In this document: positions 37,085 to 46,291 of the stretch, piece by piece | Position numbering within the stretch: position 1 is the stretch's first letter | Layout: each line of letters opens with the position of its first letter | NCBI GenBank assembly: GCA_021777055.1 | Contig: JAIQZO010000012.1 | Coordinates: 71,013 to 135,012 of the forward strand | Origin: Candidatus Anammoxibacter sp. | Lineage (GTDB): Bacteria; Planctomycetota; Brocadiia; Brocadiales; Anammoxibacteraceae | Direction of reading: 5' to 3' | DNA: 64,000 nucleotides | Notes under the pieces: generated by a model | The model's input: only the letters and a program-made list of their open reading frames with translations | Databases searched by the model: none | What the model was told of the DNA's origin: nothing | Program-made: the position numbers and the translations under genes

Positions 37085-37149
37085 AAAATCGAACATCAGA
37101 TTCTCTTTGTGCAAAGGAAATCTGATTATTACAGAAAACGAGTTAAGTC

Positions 37150-38706
37150 ATGAAAAACAAGCTGAACTTATCAAAGGAAAAGATAGATTTAGCCAGGCTA
37201 CTAGCAAAAGAGATAACTACTCCTGTGCAGAAATTTATCGACGAACATACAACAGATACAGTAGAGAGGGCAGCTTTACGTGTTTTAGGGGCAGACGGTA
37301 CTAATGAAAATGGTATCCCGGTACCAAACCTGATCGTTAAATCTCTTAGGAACCTATTGTCTACAGGAACTTGCCGCTATTATATTAACGCAAAGCTAAA
37401 AAAAGGATTTACAATTCCAGAGTTGAACAATGCCATTTCAAACGGACTAGATGTATCAAATATAGAGTTAATTGATGGCGAAAAGATCAGGGATGAAGCG
37501 GATAAGCTAATAAATAACTTTAGCCAACTGATAAGAAAAAATGTAAATTACAGAAACCATAAGATATCAGAGTTTTCCAAAAACGAAAACAATCCTATGC
37601 TTTACCTCATAGTTGCGACAGGGAATATCTTTGAGGATGTAAAACAGGCAACTGCGGCAGCAGAACAGGGAGCGGATATAATTGCTGTAATCAGGACAAC
37701 GGCACAAAGTCTGCTTGATTATGTTCCTTTTGGCGCAACAACAGACGGTTTTTGTGGTACATATGCAACACAGGAAAACTTCAGGATAATGCGTAGTGCC
37801 CTTGACAACGTGTCTGAAAACATGAACCACTATATCCGTCTAGTAAACTACTGTTCCGGACTTTGTATGCCTGAGATAGCGGTCATGGGTGCAGTGGAGA
37901 GGCTGGACATGATGCTTAACGATTCCATGTATGGAATACTCTTTCGCGACATTAATATGTGCCGCACGTTCGTTGATCAGCACTTTTCACGAATGATTAA
38001 CGCCTTTGCAGAGATAGTTATAAATACAGGAGAGGATAATTACTTGACAACATGTGATGCATATGAAAAGGCTTACACTGTCCTTGCATCTCAACTGATA
38101 AATGCCCGTTTTGCCAAAAATGCTCACCTGCCAGAGCGGCTTGTTGGCTTAGGCCATGCCTTTGACATAGACCCAACAATCAAAAACAGTTTCTTACTGG
38201 AATTGGCACAGGCACAGATGGCGAGAGAGATCTTTCCCGAGTATCCGCTAAAATATATGCCACCAACAAAGTTTATCACAGGAAATATATTTAAGTCTTA
38301 CGCCCTGAATACAATGTTTAACTTTACAGCCAAGGCAACAAATCAATCTATCCACCTGCTTGGAATTCTAACAGAAGCGATCCATACGCCACACATCCAG
38401 GATAGGTTTCTAGCGATAGATAATGCAAAATATGTAATGAACAGTATGGCTGACTTTTTTGATGAAATTGAGTTTAAAAAGGACGGAATTATAGTAAATC
38501 GCGCTAACGAGGTTCTTGATAATGCAATAGAGCTTTTAAAAAAGGTTAAAAATACCGGCCTCTTTTATTCTATTGAAAAAGGTCTGTTTGCGGATATTAA
38601 AAGGAAAAAAAATGGTGGTAAAGGGTTTGATGGCATAGAGAAAAAGGGGAAAGATTACTGGAACCCTGTAGAGGACTTTCTAAAGAAAGAGCTGTCTGAA
38701 AGCTAA
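37150..38706 (+). CDS. kamD: D-lysine/beta-lysine 5,6-aminomutase alpha subunit
   Basis: The large PLP-binding subunit of the adenosylcobalamin-dependent 5,6-aminomutase, acting on beta-lysine to give 3,5-diaminohexanoate. The 518-aa protein is full length, with the TIM-barrel core (LYLIVATGNIFEDVKQATAAAEQGADIIAVIRTTAQSLLDYVPFGATTDGFCGTYATQENFRIMR) and a C-terminal helical region. It is followed at 69 bp by kamE. The ATG at 37150 lies within an intergenic leader of 65 bp after kamA. Confidence 0.94.
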   Translation: MKNKLNLSKEKIDLARLLAKEITTPVQKFIDEHTTDTVERAALRVLGADGTNENGIPVPNLIVKSLRNLLSTGTCRYYINAKLKKGFTIPELNNAISNGLDVSNIELIDGEKIRDEADKLINNFSQLIRKNVNYRNHKISEFSKNENNPMLYLIVATGNIFEDVKQATAAAEQGADIIAVIRTTAQSLLDYVPFGATTDGFCGTYATQENFRIMRSALDNVSENMNHYIRLVNYCSGLCMPEIAVMGAVERLDMMLNDSMYGILFRDINMCRTFVDQHFSRMINAFAEIVINTGEDNYLTTCDAYEKAYTVLASQLINARFAKNAHLPERLVGLGHAFDIDPTIKNSFLLELAQAQMAREIFPEYPLKYMPPTKFITGNIFKSYALNTMFNFTAKATNQSIHLLGILTEAIHTPHIQDRFLAIDNAKYVMNSMADFFDEIEFKKDGIIVNRANEVLDNAIELLKKVKNTGLFYSIEKGLFADIKRKKNGGKGFDGIEKKGKDYWNPVEDFLKKELSES

Positions 38707-38775
38707 AAAGTATTATAAGGAACAGATTTGCTTTTCTTGTTAATTGCGTAGTACGTTTTATAAAGGAAAGATGAT

Positions 38776-39510
38776 ATGTTTATTAGACCTTATGGAGATA
38801 CACTAAATGATGGGCAGGTACAGTTATCATTTACACTACCTGTTGAAAAGTCTGAAAAGGCAACGGAAGCGGCAAGGTTTTTTGTTCGAAAACTGGGATT
38901 TGAATCGTGTGAAATAGTGCATTCCGAAGCAATTTGTAGAGGCTTTACCTTTTTTCTCGCATACGGCACGTCTAATATTGAGATAGATTATGATAAGGTG
39001 GAAGTGGAAAGCCCGGCAGGAGAATTATGCTGGAGCTTTGAAGAAATTAACAATTTTATTAAAGAGAAAATAAAAAGGGAAATCGTTGTGGTAGCAGCAT
39101 GCACGGGTTCTGACGCCCACACTGTGTGCCTGGATGCCATAATGAACATGAAAGGATTTAACCACCATTACGGCCTTGAGAGGTACCCAATGATAAAGGC
39201 ACATAATCTTGGTGCACAAGTAGAAAACATAGACCTTATTGAATTTGCCATTAGAGTAAAGGCAGACGCTATTCTTGTCTCCCAAGTGGTCACACAGAAG
39301 GATATTCATATTAAAAACATGACCATGCTTATTAAACTTTTAAACGATAAAGGTGTTCGAAACAATTTTATTCTAGTGGTTGGCGGTCCTAAGATAGACA
39401 ATAAACTTGCAACTGAACTTGGCTTTGATGCTGGTTTTGGCAAAGGCACGTATGCTGAGCATGTAGGAACATTTATTGCCAGAGAATTATATAATAGAGG
39501 TAAACCTTAA
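38776..39510 (+). CDS. kamE: D-lysine/beta-lysine 5,6-aminomutase beta subunit, altered B12 motif
   Basis: The small subunit with the Rossmann-like cobalamin domain (about 105-235) and an N-terminal dimerisation part. H115 in GSDAHTVC corresponds to the His that coordinates cobalt, and HHYGLERYPMIKAHNLGAQ and LVSQVVTQKDIHIKN are as in known KamE. The usual D-x-H-x-x-G reads D113-A-H115-T-V-C118: the glycine is a cysteine. The PLP-binding lysine region is otherwise conserved. Ends 12 bp before the aminotransferase gene, so the operon continues. Confidence 0.93.
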   Translation: MFIRPYGDTLNDGQVQLSFTLPVEKSEKATEAARFFVRKLGFESCEIVHSEAICRGFTFFLAYGTSNIEIDYDKVEVESPAGELCWSFEEINNFIKEKIKREIVVVAACTGSDAHTVCLDAIMNMKGFNHHYGLERYPMIKAHNLGAQVENIDLIEFAIRVKADAILVSQVVTQKDIHIKNMTMLIKLLNDKGVRNNFILVVGGPKIDNKLATELGFDAGFGKGTYAEHVGTFIARELYNRGKP

Positions 39511-39522
39511 TTCTTTCACAAT

Positions 39523-40767
39523 ATGAAAAACAAAGATAAGTTAAACATATCAAAAAGCCTTAAACACTTTGAAGATAGTCAGCTCCTTGTTCCGGGAGGA
39601 GTACTTGGGATACGCCGTCCCTATAATTTTGTAGAAGGAGAGTATCCTGTTTTTGTTGACTCGGGCAAGGGGATGCATATTGTCGACATAGACGGCAATG
39701 AATACATTGATTACCTTTGTGCTTACGGCCCGGTTATTCTGGGGTACCGTGAAGAGGAGGTGGACAATGCCGTCATTAGTCAGATTAGGAATAAAGGTTT
39801 CTGCTTTTCATTAACACAAGAGTACCAGAACATATTAGCAAAGAAATTTCAAGACCTTATCCCTTGTTCTGAAATGACTATTTTTGTAAAGACGGGCTCT
39901 GACGCAACAACAACAGCAATTCGTCTGGCACGTGCATATACTGGGAAGGCGAAGGTAATGCGGTGCGGATATCATGGGTGGCACGACTGGTGCGTTGAAG
40001 TCAAAGGAGGAATCCCTGAAAAGCTTTTTGAAGATATATATGAATTTCGGTACAACGACATTGAATCACTGGAAAATTTGCTGATCAAACATGGAAATAA
40101 AACAGCCGCAATAATAATTACCCCTTTTGGCCATCCACTTGCGCAAAAGATGGAAGAACCAGGTCCAGGGTTTCTTGAAGCTATAAAGTCGTTAGCAGAA
40201 AAACACGGAGCAGTGCTGATATTTGATGAAATCCGTACAGGATTCAGGATGTCACTAGGTGGAGCGCAAGGCTATTACAAAGTCACTCCTGATCTGGCAT
40301 GTTTTGGAAAGGCAATGGCAAACGGATACTCCATTAGCGCTGTAACTGGAAAAGCAGAAATAATGAGAACCGGAGAGAAAAAGGTATTTATATCCTCGAC
40401 ATTTTTCCCAAATAGCCTGGCCTATGTTGCCTCTTTAAAGACAATTGAAATATTAGAACGGGATGATATTTTATCTTCAATCCGGGAGAATGGAAACCGT
40501 TTTCATAATAGAGTACAAGCCGTTATTGACAAACATAAAACAGGCGCAGAATTAAGCGGAATAGGCCCAATGTTTTTTATAACATTCAAAAAGGATAAAG
40601 AAAAAACATACAAAGAGAAAAGAATGCTCTTTTATACCCAATTAATCAGACGTGGCATATTTATGCACCCATACCATCACGGATATATTGCGTATCGCCA
40701 TACAGACGATGACCTTGACAAGACGGTCCAAGCAATTGATGAATCACTTGCCACTTTGGTAGAATAA
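39523..40767 (+). CDS. Class III aminotransferase, probable 3-aminobutyryl-CoA transaminase (Kat)
   Basis: A 414-aa PLP-dependent class III transaminase of the glutamate-1-semialdehyde aminomutase type. PLP Lys is K263 in FGKAMANGYS, the cofactor Asp is in FDEIRTGFRM, and GSDATTTAIRLARAYTGKAKV and YHGWHDW are conserved. It ends the lysine operon, where many lysine fermenters instead have the ammonia lyase Kal. An acyl-CoA beta-transaminase (Kat) has been described that converts 3-aminobutyryl-CoA to acetoacetyl-CoA; the gene order here makes this the best guess. A general ornithine/gamma-aminobutyrate-type substrate cannot be excluded from sequence alone. Confidence 0.78.
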   Translation: MKNKDKLNISKSLKHFEDSQLLVPGGVLGIRRPYNFVEGEYPVFVDSGKGMHIVDIDGNEYIDYLCAYGPVILGYREEEVDNAVISQIRNKGFCFSLTQEYQNILAKKFQDLIPCSEMTIFVKTGSDATTTAIRLARAYTGKAKVMRCGYHGWHDWCVEVKGGIPEKLFEDIYEFRYNDIESLENLLIKHGNKTAAIIITPFGHPLAQKMEEPGPGFLEAIKSLAEKHGAVLIFDEIRTGFRMSLGGAQGYYKVTPDLACFGKAMANGYSISAVTGKAEIMRTGEKKVFISSTFFPNSLAYVASLKTIEILERDDILSSIRENGNRFHNRVQAVIDKHKTGAELSGIGPMFFITFKKDKEKTYKEKRMLFYTQLIRRGIFMHPYHHGYIAYRHTDDDLDKTVQAIDESLATLVE

Positions 40768-40923
40768 TATCTAATTCTGCATATTTTCCATTACCTTCCG
40801 AATCACAACCTTGCACTTAATCATAATCCAGTTCATTTTTGCGGGATAGCTTCACTACCCTGGTTTACAAAATTATTTTTAAGGGCCGTTGAAACTAATC
40901 TTAACAAAAAATTAATTGAGACT

Positions 40924-41553
40924 TTAATCAGAATTTCCAATTATCTTTATTGATATTTTAGCTATTCCACTCTCTATAAGATCTAATTCCACTGCAGCCC
41001 TGTGCGAGACATTCAGAATTCTATCTTTCGCCGGAGGAAAACGATCAATGATGATTAGTTCCGCTGTTCTCTTGTTTCTTAAGTTAGTAACAAGTACTTT
41101 CGTATCAAATGGCAAATATGGATGAGCGGCTGTCATTTTGTCCCTATCATAACGAACTCCACTCGCAGTCATTTTCCCATCATATTCATCTGAAATAAAT
41201 GAAGCGGTACCTTTCTCTTCATAAGAATTAGATTGTTTGTGTTGATTCTTGTTGTTCTCGGTATAAGTTTCTTTACTTGGATTCACCGTAAGATTATTTG
41301 TATTAGAGAGAGTATCCTTTATCACTGTTTCCTTTATGTTGTTCTCGGTATAAGTTTCTTCACTTGGATCCACTGAAGAATTATTTGCAATAGAACGAGT
41401 ATCCTTTATACCTGTTTCCTTAATGTTGTTTTTTTTAGTTCCCGTTTCTTTTACTACTGTTTTTCCAATACCAGTTTTTTTTATATTAACTTTCCCACAA
41501 CCAATGATGTATATAATTACAATGAGCAGAGCTACAACATTTTTTATTTTCAT
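40924..41553 (-). CDS. rlpA: RlpA-like septal/envelope lipoprotein
   Basis: A 209-aa lipoprotein (lipobox IIGC, Cys19) whose C-terminus is a double-psi beta-barrel of the RlpA type: GTASFISDEYDGKMTASGVRYDRDKMTAAHPYLPFDTKVLVTNLRNKRTAELIIIDRFPPAKDRILNVSHRAAVELDLI. RlpA proteins bind or cleave denuded glycan in peptidoglycan. Between the lipobox and the barrel lie two 29-residue tandem units (KETGIKDTRSIANN... / KETVIKDTLSNTNN...), encoded by an 87-bp duplication at 41251-41424. The catalytic Asp of the DRGPF motif is kept as D-R-F-P. It stands alone, convergent with kat. Confidence 0.85.
   Translation of the reverse strand: MKIKNVVALLIVIIYIIGCGKVNIKKTGIGKTVVKETGTKKNNIKETGIKDTRSIANNSSVDPSEETYTENNIKETVIKDTLSNTNNLTVNPSKETYTENNKNQHKQSNSYEEKGTASFISDEYDGKMTASGVRYDRDKMTAAHPYLPFDTKVLVTNLRNKRTAELIIIDRFPPAKDRILNVSHRAAVELDLIESGIAKISIKIIGNSD
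41251..41424 (-). repeat. 87-bp tandem duplication inside the rlpA-like gene
   Basis: GTTGTTCTCGGTATAAGTTT occurs at 41251 and again at 41338, and about 87 bp repeat with a few differences. The period is a multiple of 3, so the frame is preserved and a 29-aa linker unit is doubled. Confidence 0.8.
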
Positions 41554-41965
41554 GATATTGAGTTTTTACTAATGTTTGTTACCTTTAATATAGTAAGAAT
41601 GATTACAACAGCGAATTAAAACATTACTGTACGCTGGCAGATTAAATCGAACTTCTCTTACCAGAGCAGTTTTACTAGCAGGCCCAAATATTTCCTCAGA
41701 GAGTACCGCTTGTCTATAATAAAACTATTAATCCCTCTATTTGTCTGGTTAGAAAAGATCAATGGAGCAACTAGATAGATCTGTTTTACGTTGTATAAAA
41801 AACATTTCGATGCTGTCTGCAAGACTGTACCAGCAATGCGATTATTGTTGTCTTTAATATTTTAATTGTTAAAAAGAGAGACTAAATTTAAAAATAATTT
41901 ACTTTTCGGGCTTTTGCTATAAAGTGTAACCTCAAGGCTTTAACTTAGAAGACATTAGTCTCTAT
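41554..41965. other. Intergenic stretch, nothing supported
   Basis: Between two minus-strand genes, AT-rich. I see no ORF, hairpin or repeat worth calling. Confidence 0.4.
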
Positions 41966-43693
41966 CTATTTCGGCAAGGACAGCTTTATTTTTTGTAAAT
42001 TTAATTTAACCTCCTTGTTTTCAGGGCAAAATATTAAGGCCTTGTTTAAAGACTCTATGGATTCCGGAATTTTGCCTTCATTAAAGAGGGCAATTCCAAG
42101 ATTATTGTAGAGAAACAGGAAATCTTTCAAGGATTCCGGCATAAGTGTTAATGCTCTCTTAAATTCTAATATTGCATCGTTTTGTCTTCCTTTAAGCATG
42201 TAGTATATTCCTAATGCTTTATGCACTTCATAATCTTTGTCATCGTAAGATAGTGCAAGATTTATCTTTTCATATGCGTTGTCTAAAAGCCCCTTTTTCA
42301 TTTCCAGGCATGCAAAATTTGCTAATGCATTTGCTCTTTTTGGATTTATCTTAAGAGCTTTGATGAATTCTTCAGCGGCTTTATTATTAAATCCGTCTTT
42401 CATATATACCGCGCCAAGGTAGGCATGCGCCAGTGAGTTGCGCGAATCTTTTTCCACACAATCCTGCCACAATGTAGTACTATTTTCCCAGACCTTAATC
42501 CTCTGCAATGTGAGACACGAGAAAATAATTATTAAAATTGAGAGTAAAACAAGAACAGGTATTTTGAGACTGGTTAATTTATATTTAGTTTTTAATAAGT
42601 TTATTTGACAAATCTTAAGGTAAACCACTGCAATAAAAAACGAAAAACCTAATGATGGGTAATATAAGTATCTATCTGCCATCCAATGGGAAATAGGAAT
42701 TATGTTTGAAACAGGTATTAAGTTTAAGAAAAACCATAAAACACAAAAGAATATTATTTTATCCTTTTTATAGCACTTATATGAGAAATAGGCGATTAGT
42801 AATAAAACAAAGATTGAGATGAGTACTTTAAAATCAAAGACTGATAACGATATATAGTTTACGTAAAAATTGTTTAGATTTAATGGTATAAATACTTTTC
42901 CTATATATGTGGCAAATATCCTTAACATACCTAATATGCGATAATATAAATCTTCGTTATAAGATATGAATGCCGCACTACCTTTAAATGCAATAATTGT
43001 TATTGCTGAGAAAACAATACTGAGGACAAAGAATGGTATTTTGTCTATTATTTTTAATTTTAAGTTCTTTCTTGTAAAACAGAAATCATAAAGCAGCAAA
43101 ATAAGAGGAAACATAAGGACCATAGATTTCGACAAAAGCGCAAAAATGTATGCAATAATTGATGCTATGTAGAAAAATCTTTGTTTTTCCTTGTGTGATC
43201 TAATATATAGATAAAACGCAATGAGCATGAACAAAAACGACAACAAATTCTTTCGCTCAGATATCCATACAACCGTTTCTACATTTACAGGATGGATAAT
43301 AAAGATTATAGCTGTAATATAAGCAGCAATAGTGGATTTGATTAACGTTATTATTATTAAAAATATAAAAAATGCATTTATTGAATGAATAAAAACGTTT
43401 GTAATATGATATCCAAGTGGATTTAATTCCCAGAAATGATAATCTATTGCGTATGTTAATAAACTTACAGGATAATAATCTGTCCAGAAAATAGTAGAGA
43501 ATATCAATTTTATATTATTAAAACTTAGACTTTTTACTAGTTCGTTTCCTGTAACATAAATATGATCATCCCAATAATCAATAAATTCGTTGTTTAGTGA
43601 GTTTGAATAAATGCCAAAAGTTATGGCAACAATTACAAAAAATGCAATAATATAGTTGTTCTTGTTTATTTTAGCAAACGAAATATGGTTCAT
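41966..43693 (-). CDS. Multi-spanning TMTC-like membrane protein with TPRs
   Basis: A 575-aa protein with about 10-11 transmembrane segments in the first ~420 residues, followed by 4-5 tetratricopeptide repeats (about 425-570; e.g. SLAHAYLGAVYMKDGFNNKAAEEFIKALKINPK). Early residues DYWDDHIYV carry the Asp motif of GT-C glycosyltransferases (compare the D-D in PMT/TMTC proteins), and the architecture is that of eukaryote-like TMTC O-mannosyltransferases, which have many bacterial relatives. It would glycosylate proteins or lipids outside the membrane using a polyprenyl-phosphate sugar. The substrate is inferred only by architecture. Confidence 0.75.
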   Translation of the reverse strand: MNHISFAKINKNNYIIAFFVIVAITFGIYSNSLNNEFIDYWDDHIYVTGNELVKSLSFNNIKLIFSTIFWTDYYPVSLLTYAIDYHFWELNPLGYHITNVFIHSINAFFIFLIIITLIKSTIAAYITAIIFIIHPVNVETVVWISERKNLLSFLFMLIAFYLYIRSHKEKQRFFYIASIIAYIFALLSKSMVLMFPLILLLYDFCFTRKNLKLKIIDKIPFFVLSIVFSAITIIAFKGSAAFISYNEDLYYRILGMLRIFATYIGKVFIPLNLNNFYVNYISLSVFDFKVLISIFVLLLIAYFSYKCYKKDKIIFFCVLWFFLNLIPVSNIIPISHWMADRYLYYPSLGFSFFIAVVYLKICQINLLKTKYKLTSLKIPVLVLLSILIIIFSCLTLQRIKVWENSTTLWQDCVEKDSRNSLAHAYLGAVYMKDGFNNKAAEEFIKALKINPKRANALANFACLEMKKGLLDNAYEKINLALSYDDKDYEVHKALGIYYMLKGRQNDAILEFKRALTLMPESLKDFLFLYNNLGIALFNEGKIPESIESLNKALIFCPENKEVKLNLQKIKLSLPK

Positions 43694-43858
43694 TTTCTTT
43701 CAGGCATTAAATTCCCAGTTTAAATAATAACATTGGAATAGAGACATCCAGTGAAAGCAAGAGTCGCGACATGTGTCGATATATTATTTGTTGAGGAACA
43801 AACATTCACAAGTGAAATCTTGGTTGCCTAGTTTGGAAATGTAATCTGCTACACGCTC

Positions 43859-43890
43859 TGTAATTTATGCTATCTGTAATTTATGCTATC
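43859..43890. repeat. 16-bp tandem repeat
   Basis: TGTAATTTATGCTATC occurs twice head-to-tail in a gene-free region between a minus-strand gene and a decayed ATPase. Confidence 0.7.
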
Positions 43891-43989
43891 TATATTTCAG
43901 CTTAATAACCTCAATAACAACTTCCAACACACAAGCTTGGAGAAATTCGCCCTTAATATTTTGAGAGATATCAGAACAAATTACTTTTG

Positions 43990-44364
43990 ATTCTAAAAGA
44001 TAGAATTTCTCCCCACTTTGTTACATCAATCACAAAGTTTAACACAGCCGCCTGACCATTTCCATATAGTAAAATAATAATTGATCTCATCTCTTTCTCG
44101 AATTCCCAGGATATGGGACCGCACCACTGGGCCCTTCAGGATTTCATCCAACACAACACCATCAGGGAAATCTACAATGAATTGTTTTGGGTCATTTACG
44201 GCAACTCATAGGTTATCAGGGTTCCCATATTAAACATATGGTTTATGGAAAAATAAAGCCCGACAGTGTATAGTTTTACCGGATTTCATTGAACCAGTAG
44301 TGGTTCACGCATTAGACTGCGTTGCCAGACGTGATAGATGCTTTTTAACGATGCGTTCAATCAT
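43990..44364 (-). pseudogene. Decayed AAA+ ATPase (DUF4143/AAA_14-like)
   Basis: Minus-strand ATG at 44364 opens MIERIVKKHLSRLATQSNA*TTTGSMKSGKT..., with later VVLDEI matching a Walker B. At least three in-frame stops (TGA, TAA, TGA) break the first 90 codons, and the sequence loses similarity after about 120 codons. Intact relatives start MIxRxIxxxL and have GPRQSGKT, so this is the head of a dead ATP-binding protein of the DUF4143 type; the C-terminal part is gone. Confidence 0.7.
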
Positions 44365-44896
44365 AGTAGAAATATAACACAACATTTAGATATTTGCAAT
44401 TTCATTGCAGATATCTAAACTAGAAACAGGTTTACAAAAGGCAAGAGCCACATCTAGCGGTTCTGTTATAAGGCTACTAAAAATCAGCATTGTCCGGTTA
44501 GCCTTTTGCAGAGGAATAATGTTCCATATTTATGGATATTTTCAACATCATAGTGCAGAGAATTACCTAAAATGCCTAAAGTTTATAGTGTTGTTTCTTA
44601 TTAATAATAAATAAGATTCTATAATTTTAGCTCATTTTAGGCACGGGATGTTAGCGCCTAAATCTGCCATGCAAATACCTAACCGGACAATGCTGACTAA
44701 AAATATCAATATCTAAGGATTTAATCTAAAATCATTTTAAATGCAACTACCCAATTATAATAATATAGATTGTAAAAGCATTAAAAGGATTTTATAATTG
44801 ATTTAACTAAACCATGATTTTATCAGACAGCAATAGTTATACTCAACTCAACATTTAACCGATCTGTAAGTTTTTTATTTTCTCCTGCATAAAACA
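44365..44896. other. Intergenic stretch carrying the MITE
   Basis: It holds the 213-bp element described separately and otherwise no gene. A plus-strand open frame at 44405-44614 runs through the element's inverted repeat and has no coding signature. Confidence 0.4.
44477..44703 (-). mobile_element. 213-bp MITE with target-site duplication (copy 2 of the 7495 repeat)
   Basis: The 17-bp perfect terminal inverted repeats are TCAGCATTGTCCGGTTA at 44484-44500 and its complement at 44680-44696, flanked by the direct repeat CTAAAAA at 44477-44483 and 44697-44703. The interior has no ORF. Its minus-strand interior aligns with 7495-7674. This is a non-autonomous transposon-type element. Confidence 0.82.
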
Positions 44897-45337
44897 ATGG
44901 AATGCCCGAAATGTAGAACAGAGGTAGTAAAGTATAGAAATCCATGCCTTACGGTTGATATTATAATAGAGTGTGTGACACCCGCCGGAAAACATGGTTT
45001 GGTCCTTATCCACAGAAAACACGAACCAAAGGTGTGGGCAATACCAGGAGGTTTTGTGGATTATGGGGAATCTGTTGAAGATGCAGCAATACGGGAAGCA
45101 CTTGAAGAGACATCCCTGCAAATTGAACTGGTACGCCAGTTTCACTGTTACTCTGCCCCCGGAAGGGACAAACGACAACACAACGCTTCGGTAGTATTTA
45201 TTGCTAAGGCGATTGGGCCACCTGTGGCGGCTGACGATGCAGACGATATAGGGCTTTACAACAAAAATAACCTTCCTGAAGTGTTGGGATTTGATCACAA
45301 AATCATATTAAATGATTATTTTACAAATAAATATTAG
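44897..45337 (+). CDS. Nudix hydrolase with N-terminal CxxC
   Basis: A 146-aa Nudix protein: the box GX5EX7REUXEEXGU is at 51-74 ([24 protein letters not shown]), with Ser in place of the last Gly. The short N-terminus carries CPKC, and may hold half of a zinc ribbon (the usual second CxxC appears missing). Family members hydrolyse nucleoside diphosphates linked to X, such as ADP-ribose, NADH or oxidised nucleotides. 49 bp downstream is CysQ, also a nucleotide-clearing enzyme; the two may be co-transcribed. Confidence 0.88.
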   Translation: MECPKCRTEVVKYRNPCLTVDIIIECVTPAGKHGLVLIHRKHEPKVWAIPGGFVDYGESVEDAAIREALEETSLQIELVRQFHCYSAPGRDKRQHNASVVFIAKAIGPPVAADDADDIGLYNKNNLPEVLGFDHKIILNDYFTNKY

Positions 45338-45386
45338 TTTGATTCATTTGTAATTTTTTTATCAGTTTAAACACATTAAAATTATT

Positions 45387-46196
45387 ATGCTTAAAAATAT
45401 AGACCTTTTAAAGATAGTACAAACCGCAATAAAAGCTGGAGATGGAATCCTTAAGATATATGAAAAAGATTTTGCAGTTGAATACAAAGCAGACGACTCC
45501 CCTTTAACAGAAGCAGATAAAATTTCCAATGAAATAATTATTAACGAATTAAACAGAGAATATCCTGATATCCCTATCCTTTCGGAGGAGAGCAAAGAGG
45601 TTCCATATGAGCAGAGGAAAAACTGGGACTATTTCTGGCTTATCGATCCTCTTGACGGCACAAAGGAATTTGTAAAGAAAAATGGTGAGTTTACCGTTAA
45701 TATAGCGCTGATTCACGGCAGCAAACCGGTTTTAGGTGTTATAGCTGTACCAGTTAAAGGAACATTATATTTTGGTGTAGAAGGGGTGGGATCATTTAAA
45801 TCATTAAGCGGTTCTGATGTCCATAACTATAAAGAGCTAAGCCAACTAATAGAAGAATCAGAAAGGCTTCCGGCCATCTCTCCTGACCGTGCGTATACCA
45901 TAGTAGGCAGTAGATCACATATGTCAAAAGAGACACAGGAGTTTATTGCAAAAAAGGAAGAAGAGCACGGGAATGTAGATATATTCTCCATAGGCAGTTC
46001 ATTGAAGCTGTGTATGGTTGCAGAGGGACGTGCCGATATTTACCCCCGCTTTGCCCCCACAATGGAATGGGATACTGGTGCCGGGCACGCAATTGCGGAG
46101 ATTTCAGGAGCAAAAGTCTTTGAACCAATAGAGAACAACCCATTACAGTACAACAAGGAAAACCTATTAAACCCATGGTTTGTTGTTGAAAGATGA
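45387..46196 (+). CDS. cysQ: 3'(2'),5'-bisphosphate nucleotidase CysQ
   Basis: An inositol-monophosphatase-superfamily enzyme that removes 3'-phosphoadenosine 5'-phosphate, the by-product of sulfate assimilation and sulfotransfer. Metal ligands: EE at 67-68, D87-P-L-D90-G-T, and EWDTGAGHAIAEISGA near the C-terminus. The spacing and 269-aa length fit CysQ rather than inositol monophosphatase. It follows the Nudix gene and ends before a bidirectional terminator. Confidence 0.92.
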   Translation: MLKNIDLLKIVQTAIKAGDGILKIYEKDFAVEYKADDSPLTEADKISNEIIINELNREYPDIPILSEESKEVPYEQRKNWDYFWLIDPLDGTKEFVKKNGEFTVNIALIHGSKPVLGVIAVPVKGTLYFGVEGVGSFKSLSGSDVHNYKELSQLIEESERLPAISPDRAYTIVGSRSHMSKETQEFIAKKEEEHGNVDIFSIGSSLKLCMVAEGRADIYPRFAPTMEWDTGAGHAIAEISGAKVFEPIENNPLQYNKENLLNPWFVVER

Positions 46197-46248
46197 TGAC
46201 TATCTAAGGCTAACCAATACTACACGAAATATATAAACATGTATCAAA

Positions 46249-46280
46249 TTGTCGGGGTTCAAGATTTTGAGCCCTGACAA
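46249..46280. terminator. Bidirectional terminator / GGTTCAA palindrome (copy 1)
   Basis: TTGTCGGGGTTCAA (46249-46262) and TTGAGCCCTGACAA (46267-46280) pair around GATT. It lies between convergent cysQ and apbE-like genes. The core GGTTCAAGATTTTGA recurs at 61287 and 62773. Confidence 0.75.
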
Positions 46281-46291
46281 AAGAATTATAT

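Noticed and set aside
44405..44614. Plus-strand 69-codon ORF in the MITE
   Set aside because: It crosses one terminal inverted repeat and the element interior; no coding signature.
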